10,348 nucleotides of DNA from an uncultured Eubacteriales bacterium (lineage in GTDB: Bacteria; Bacillota; Clostridia; Oscillospirales; RGIG7773): positions 1-10,348 of the forward strand of contig CAKTDK010000053.1 in the NCBI GenBank assembly GCA_934541205.1, in the 5' to 3' direction. The notes beneath the pieces are model-generated. The model was not told the DNA's origin. It did no database searches and saw nothing but the letters and a program-made list of their open reading frames with translations. The translations under genes and the position numbers were made by a program. Shown here one piece after another: positions 6,368 to 10,348 of the stretch. Positions within the stretch are counted from its first letter, which is position 1; the number at the start of each line of letters is the position of its first letter.

Positions 6368-7543
6368 ATGAAAAGATTAAAAAAAGCATTGTCTGTTATA
6401 TTAGTTATGTGTTTTGTATTTCAGGCTGTATGTGTAAGTGCATTTGCGAAGGAAGGAACAGCAAATGTACCTTATGATATATACGGACACTGGGGACAGG
6501 ACTATATATATTCCCTTATAGACAGCGGAATAATAAAGGGATATGAAGATCAGACATTCAGACCAAATAACAGCATTACAAGAGCAGAATTCTGCACACT
6601 TGTGATAGAAACACTTGTAAAAAGAAATGGAATAGAATATTCCGAAACAAGAGGAACATTTAAAGATGTTTCAGACAAAGACTGGTATGCAAAATATGTT
6701 GAAACAGCAGTTGAGCTTGGTATTGTCGGCGGAGTTGGAGACGGATATTTTGATCCCAACGGAAAAATGAACAGAGAACAGCTTGCAAAAATGATGTCAG
6801 ACGTATATTGCCTTGAAAAAGAGGTAAGCTTTGAAGAAATATCAAGCCCTGAAGATTCGTATAAAGATTTTAAAGACAGCAAAGATATGTCAGACTGGGC
6901 ATTTAAGTATATATCAGCGGCATACAATGCAGGGCTTATGCAGGGAAAAGAAAATGGATTTGAACCAAAATCATCGACAACAAGAGCGGAAGCCGCTACA
7001 ATAATTTATAGATTGTTCGGTTTTACAAAAGTTGATATTCCTTATACAAAGCCGGTAAGACTTGACAGCTTTATTTCAGCTTTGTCAGATTATTCGGGAT
7101 ATGAAATTGCTTTAGAAAATATAAATGATCCTGATTTGCCGGGTTATAATTTTTGTATTTACGTAGACGGGGAAGATTATTATGATGCTTTATACTATGA
7201 TGATAAAGCGTTTTTCCAAATACTTATTTCGTCTATAGAAATTGGCGGGGTACAATATATAAATTATATGAATGTTACCATAGGAAATGATTATTATGAT
7301 TACGATAAAGCACGTGATATTGTGGTATTCAAAAATATAATTAGAGATATTTTCGGACTTGCGGGTATATATATATCAGATTCTGTTTTTAATGAAGTTA
7401 ATTATAACGAAGTGTTTGCCGACGGATATATAAAAGATTATAGAAATATATTGTATAAAAATAATGTTGGTTATGGAATAAACGGTTCTTCTGATTATAA
7501 TATGATTGTGTTTGAAGTAGGATATATAGTTGATGTAGGATAA
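6368..7543 (+). CDS. secreted S-layer homology (SLH) domain protein with unknown C-terminal domain
   Basis: Secreted cell-wall-anchored protein of 391 residues. Residues 1-27 form a signal peptide: basic MKRLKK, then a hydrophobic core, then a likely cut after SAFA. Three SLH repeats follow at about 36-86 (GHWGQDYI, then ITRAE), 97-147 (FKDVSDKDWYAKYV, then MNREQ) and 164-218 (FKDSKDMSDWAFKYI, then TTRAE); such triplets bind pyruvylated secondary wall polymer. Residues about 225-391 are unrecognised, very rich in Tyr and Asp (for example DGEDYYDALYYDD at 267-279), with a single Cys at 263. I start at 6368, behind AAAAGGGTG at correct spacing. An in-frame ATG at 6323 would lie upstream of the predicted transcript start and before the signal peptide. 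A strong own promoter suggests abundant expression. SLH and export calls are firm; the C-terminal job is unknown. Confidence 0.92.
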   Translation: MKRLKKALSVILVMCFVFQAVCVSAFAKEGTANVPYDIYGHWGQDYIYSLIDSGIIKGYEDQTFRPNNSITRAEFCTLVIETLVKRNGIEYSETRGTFKDVSDKDWYAKYVETAVELGIVGGVGDGYFDPNGKMNREQLAKMMSDVYCLEKEVSFEEISSPEDSYKDFKDSKDMSDWAFKYISAAYNAGLMQGKENGFEPKSSTTRAEAATIIYRLFGFTKVDIPYTKPVRLDSFISALSDYSGYEIALENINDPDLPGYNFCIYVDGEDYYDALYYDDKAFFQILISSIEIGGVQYINYMNVTIGNDYYDYDKARDIVVFKNIIRDIFGLAGIYISDSVFNEVNYNEVFADGYIKDYRNILYKNNVGYGINGSSDYNMIVFEVGYIVDVG

Positions 7544-7581
7544 AAAAACATCTCAAGCATATTTGCTTGAGATGTTTTTTT
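7542..7581. terminator. bidirectional intrinsic terminator between convergent genes
   Basis: ACATCTCAAGCA (7548-7559) pairs perfectly with TGCTTGAGATGT (7564-7575) around a 4-base TATT loop. The A-run before and T-run after extend the stem and give a U-tract on either strand. It begins inside the SLH stop codon and ends one base before the stop codon of the minus-strand membrane protein, so it serves both. Confidence 0.95.
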
Positions 7582-8253
7582 TTACATGTGAAATCGTTTT
7601 TTTAATTCTGAAATCATATTTGCTCCTTCAAATACAATTAAAGCGGCAAGAGTTATTATACTTCCGGCGATACATATTATAGAAGGATATCTTATATGAA
7701 CTATATTCAGAAGTAAAAATAAGGTAGGAATTATACCGAATATAATATTTACTATAAAGTATATTATAAAATCCTGTATATGAATATTTAAAACGAAAGA
7801 AAGAACTGCCATAGCTATCATTGCAGCAATGCATACGCATGGAATAGCAAAATCAAGGGACCAGCCTTTCCAACCTGTTACAGCGTCCCAAATTATAGAA
7901 ATTACAGAAGCAAAAAACACTTGATAAACCAAATTTTTGGGGATATTACGTCTTTTCTGAACAGCTATAAAAAGGCTTATCCAAACACAGATAATGCCCA
8001 AAACAACAAAAACAGACCACCAGACAGTTTTAAAAAATATGATATTCAGAGCAACGCATATAACACAGGCGCAAATACTTGCAAAAATAAAAATTTTAAA
8101 AAATAATTTAAATTTTTTATATACTGTGGGAATCAGAGGGAAAACCTCCTGATCTAATTCAGAGATATTTTCTTTTTTTAATTCGTTTTGACAAAGAGGG
8201 CAAACCTTCTTATTTCCCGCAACATTTACTTTACATTTATTGCAGTACATCAT
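7582..8253 (-). CDS. zinc-ribbon multi-pass membrane protein (DUF6320-like)
   Basis: Protein of 223 residues. The N-terminus has a CxxC pair (Cys4, Cys7) and CPLC (Cys18, Cys21), spacing typical of a small zinc ribbon. After a short linker, about six hydrophobic helices follow (near 51-73, 77-98, 107-123, 133-157, 160-183 and 188-207), ending in a basic tail. This matches, from memory, a family listed as DUF6320; no function is established. The ATG at 8253 overlaps the acyltransferase stop as ATGA, with GGAGGG (8268-8263) nine bases upstream, so translation is coupled. A second ATG follows at once, and either could be used. Position last in a cassette with an acyltransferase and an esterase suggests a membrane partner in acyl-ester metabolism; that is inference from context only. 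Confidence 0.8.
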   Translation of the reverse strand: MMYCNKCKVNVAGNKKVCPLCQNELKKENISELDQEVFPLIPTVYKKFKLFFKIFIFASICACVICVALNIIFFKTVWWSVFVVLGIICVWISLFIAVQKRRNIPKNLVYQVFFASVISIIWDAVTGWKGWSLDFAIPCVCIAAMIAMAVLSFVLNIHIQDFIIYFIVNIIFGIIPTLFLLLNIVHIRYPSIICIAGSIITLAALIVFEGANMISELKKRFHM

Positions 8254-9527
8254 TTTTGAGTTCCCTCCATATCGTTTGAATATATTGAAACTTTAAGTCC
8301 TAAAGAGGACAACATTCGGAAAAAGTTTTTTTGAATATCGGCGCTTATATAAGGCGTTGAAAAGCTTAATGTTACATTATCGGAAAAAGTACACATACAC
8401 ATTTGAATTTTTTTTGTACTTACAAAAACGTCAAAAAGCTGAATATATTTATAAACAGCTTCAGGCATAGTAATATTTCCGATATTTGATAATGCAGCTG
8501 TAGACTGCAGCTCTGACAAATCATGCGCTGCTTTTAATACTACGTCTTTTATCGGAAGGGGAGTAATTCTTGCAAAAAAATTATTTTCTATAGCTCCTAA
8601 GGAATTTACCCTTTTTGAAAGTTCTTCTTTTGTTAATCTGGTTTTAAAAAAGGTTGATACATAATTTAGTACTTCTTCAAAAGAAGTAGCTTCGTTAAAA
8701 ATGTAGTCTACGTTTACAATACTGAAAAAATTTCTGGCAGATTCAGAAGAAAAGTATTTTCTTAAATTTACCGGAACTGTTATAACTACGCTTTTTTTCA
8801 GGTCGCGTTTTGCCATAGTTTCTTTTATTGACATCATAAATATTGCGCATAAAAAAACAGTAATTGTTACATTATAGGAATGTGATAAAGCGAGAAGTTC
8901 TTTTAATGACACTATTCCTTCTATTATGCTGAGCCGATTTTCAGTATATTTTGCTCCTTTTATACGAAATGTTTTTATTTTTTTTTCGGATATTTTCATT
9001 TTGCTTTTTTCATAGTATTTTTTAAAACTGTCATCCATTTTTTCTGTAAAAGACGCATCGTAATCAATTGATAAATCTTTATCTTTTAACTCATCATAAT
9101 ATTTTTCGGATAAATAATTTATTATAAGCGTTTTAAAAAACTGCAAAGCTCCCGTACCGTCGGTAATTGCATGATATACTTCAAGATTAATTCTTTTATT
9201 GTAATAAGTAACTTCAAATAAAAGATTTTTGGCATTTTTATTGTATAGCTGACGACAGGGATAGGTATTTTCCTCTTTAACTTGAGGTTTTATATCCGAT
9301 GTTTCAAGATAATACCAAAAAAAGCCTCGTTTTAAAATAAAAGAAAAATGAGGGAATTGCTCTAATGTTTTGTTTACAGAGTTTTGAAGTATTTTTTCAT
9401 CTACATTTTCTTTTAGTTGACAGGCAAAACGAAATACTTTAGTATCTTTATGATTGCTGGCGGAGGGAAAGATTTTTGCCGCATTGTCAAGCGGATTCCA
9501 TAAAACAGGTTTATTATTTCTTTTCAA
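8250..9527 (-). CDS. condensation-domain-fold acyltransferase (alcohol acetyltransferase/PapA5-like), TTG start
   Basis: Protein of 425 residues with the marks of the CoA-dependent acyltransferase/condensation superfamily: catalytic HAITDG (119-124, the HxxxDG motif), an N-terminal NPLDNAAKIFP, PVNLRKYFSSESARNFFS at 252-269, and SNIGNITMPE near 347-356. The DFGWG motif of peptide-synthetase condensation domains is not seen, so a peptide-synthetase role is unlikely and acyl transfer from CoA to an alcohol is the better guess. The protein is soluble, with no signal or transmembrane helix. The start is TTG at 9527: AAGGTG lies nine bases upstream, overlapping the end of the esterase gene, and the next in-frame Met is at residue 164, past the catalytic motif. 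It starts seven bases after the esterase stop and overlaps the next gene by four. Acceptor and acyl donor are unknown. Confidence 0.85.
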   Translation of the reverse strand: MKRNNKPVLWNPLDNAAKIFPSASNHKDTKVFRFACQLKENVDEKILQNSVNKTLEQFPHFSFILKRGFFWYYLETSDIKPQVKEENTYPCRQLYNKNAKNLLFEVTYYNKRINLEVYHAITDGTGALQFFKTLIINYLSEKYYDELKDKDLSIDYDASFTEKMDDSFKKYYEKSKMKISEKKIKTFRIKGAKYTENRLSIIEGIVSLKELLALSHSYNVTITVFLCAIFMMSIKETMAKRDLKKSVVITVPVNLRKYFSSESARNFFSIVNVDYIFNEATSFEEVLNYVSTFFKTRLTKEELSKRVNSLGAIENNFFARITPLPIKDVVLKAAHDLSELQSTAALSNIGNITMPEAVYKYIQLFDVFVSTKKIQMCMCTFSDNVTLSFSTPYISADIQKNFFRMLSSLGLKVSIYSNDMEGTQK

Positions 9528-9533
9528 TATATG

Positions 9534-10348
9534 TTACACCTTCTCTAAAAAGTTGTTGATTATTTTATAACACGTTTGTACTTTTGAAAATTTTGCGGGC
9601 ATAGTGAAAAAACCGTGTATTGCATCGTCAATTCGGTGAATTTCCGTAAAATTTCCGGCTTGTAAAAGCTTTTTGCCGAAAGCTTCTCCTTCATCACGCA
9701 AAGGATCGTACTGAGCCGTAATAATAAGAGTATTTGGCAGATTATCAAAATCTTTTGCTAAAAGAGGAGCAAGATAGGGATTTTGAAAATCTTCTTTGTT
9801 TTTTACATATAAATTCATATAATCACAGATTTTTTCCGCAGTAAGTATGAAATCTTTTCCGTTTTCACGAATTGATGAAAAAGGAGAGTTTTCGCTGTGA
9901 TCATTATAAGTTGAAGGATAAATCAGTATTTGAGAGGATACTTTAAATTCATTTGTGTCTCTTGCCATCATTGAAACTGCGGCGGCAAGATTTCCTCCGG
10001 CACTGTCTCCCATAAGAATTATATTTTCAGGAGAAGTGTTTAAAATAGAGCTGTTTAAAATAATAGTTTTTGCAACCTGATAGCAGTCCATAAGTCCTTC
10101 GGGAAAAGGATATTCAGGCGCCAGTCTGTAATCTACACTTGCAATGATATGTCCAAGATACTTGGACATATCAAGACAGCTTTTTGTATAGCTGTCAATA
10201 TTGCCGGTAACCCATCCTCCACCGTGAAAAAAGACTATTATTTTTGAGTCTTTTTTTAAATTTTCTTTTTTCGGAGTAAAAATTCTTACCGGAACGTTAT
10301 GGTCGTTATTTCGTATTTTATGATCCCATGTTTCATAAAAAGGGGTAT
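9534..10348 (-). CDS. alpha/beta hydrolase, hormone-sensitive-lipase family esterase (5' end outside window)
   Basis: The reading frame is open to the window edge, so the true start lies beyond 10348; 270 residues are visible. Numbering from the first visible residue: HGGGWVTGN at 41-49 is the oxyanion-hole motif of the HSL family, DYRLAPEYPFPEG follows at 72-84, GDSAGG places the nucleophile at Ser115, QYDPLRDEG gives Asp214 and DAIHGFF gives His244, so the full catalytic triad is present. The ATG at 10169 is internal, since it would cut off the oxyanion motif. No signal peptide can be judged. The family hydrolyses short- to medium-chain carboxylic esters. The gene lies six bases from the acyltransferase start and is first of the three cassette genes seen; others may lie upstream. 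Confidence 0.92.
   Translation of the reverse strand, partial: TPFYETWDHKIRNNDHNVPVRIFTPKKENLKKDSKIIVFFHGGGWVTGNIDSYTKSCLDMSKYLGHIIASVDYRLAPEYPFPEGLMDCYQVAKTIILNSSILNTSPENIILMGDSAGGNLAAAVSMMARDTNEFKVSSQILIYPSTYNDHSENSPFSSIRENGKDFILTAEKICDYMNLYVKNKEDFQNPYLAPLLAKDFDNLPNTLIITAQYDPLRDEGEAFGKKLLQAGNFTEIHRIDDAIHGFFTMPAKFSKVQTCYKIINNFLEKV

Noticed and set aside
6550..6927. 125-residue open frame on the minus strand
   Set aside because: It is the mirror of the SLH repeats, with low-complexity Ser/Leu composition and no ribosome site.
8250..9527. Nonribosomal peptide synthetase condensation domain
   Set aside because: The HxxxDG motif fits, but DFGWG is absent, the protein stands alone and no adenylation or carrier domain is nearby.
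9534..10169. Esterase starting at the internal ATG at 10169
   Set aside because: The frame is open upstream to the window edge and contains the essential HGGG oxyanion motif, so the ATG at 10169 is internal.

Overview
The window is AT-rich, with strong AGGAGG-type ribosome sites, some TTG starts, S-layer homology (SLH) domains and homologues of sporeformer proteins (TepA, a YtvI-like permease). This points to a low-GC Gram-positive of class Clostridia. The genus cannot be told from this stretch. Genes are tightly packed and no gap exceeds 300 bases. I see no rRNA, tRNA, CRISPR array, insertion sequence or phage gene.

Layout. (1) 18-1655, minus: an ECF-type sigma factor with an unusually long C-terminal extension that contains a probable winged-helix segment. 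A strong ribosome-binding sequence lies inside the gene at the sigma/extension junction. (2) 1733-4319, minus: a three-gene transcription unit. A good promoter (TTGATA-17-TATACT) leads into a PheB/ThrR-like helix-turn-helix plus ACT regulator with a TTG start, then homoserine dehydrogenase (hom), then a cytosolic glycerophosphodiester phosphodiesterase, ending at a clear terminator. (3) 4379-7543, plus, divergent from (2): an AI-2E/YtvI-type permease; then tepA, whose ribosome site is buried in a 20-bp hairpin; then a secreted SLH protein with its own near-consensus promoter inside the end of tepA. (4) A bidirectional terminator at 7542-7581. (5) 7582-10348, minus: a tightly coupled set of an HSL-family esterase (5' end outside the window), a condensation-fold acyltransferase with an HxxxDG motif, and a six-helix membrane protein with an N-terminal zinc ribbon.

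How they may work together. The ACT regulator and hom form a small threonine/methionine-branch control unit; the lipid hydrolase at its end is an odd partner. The permease, ClpP-like protease and SLH protein are envelope functions, but they look like separate control units. The last three genes look like a dedicated acyl-ester module (make or transfer an acyl ester, hydrolyse one, membrane partner). No substrate can be named from sequence.

The points most worth following are that esterase/acyltransferase/zinc-ribbon cassette, the possible second product of the sigma-factor gene, and the ribosome-site-masking hairpin before tepA.
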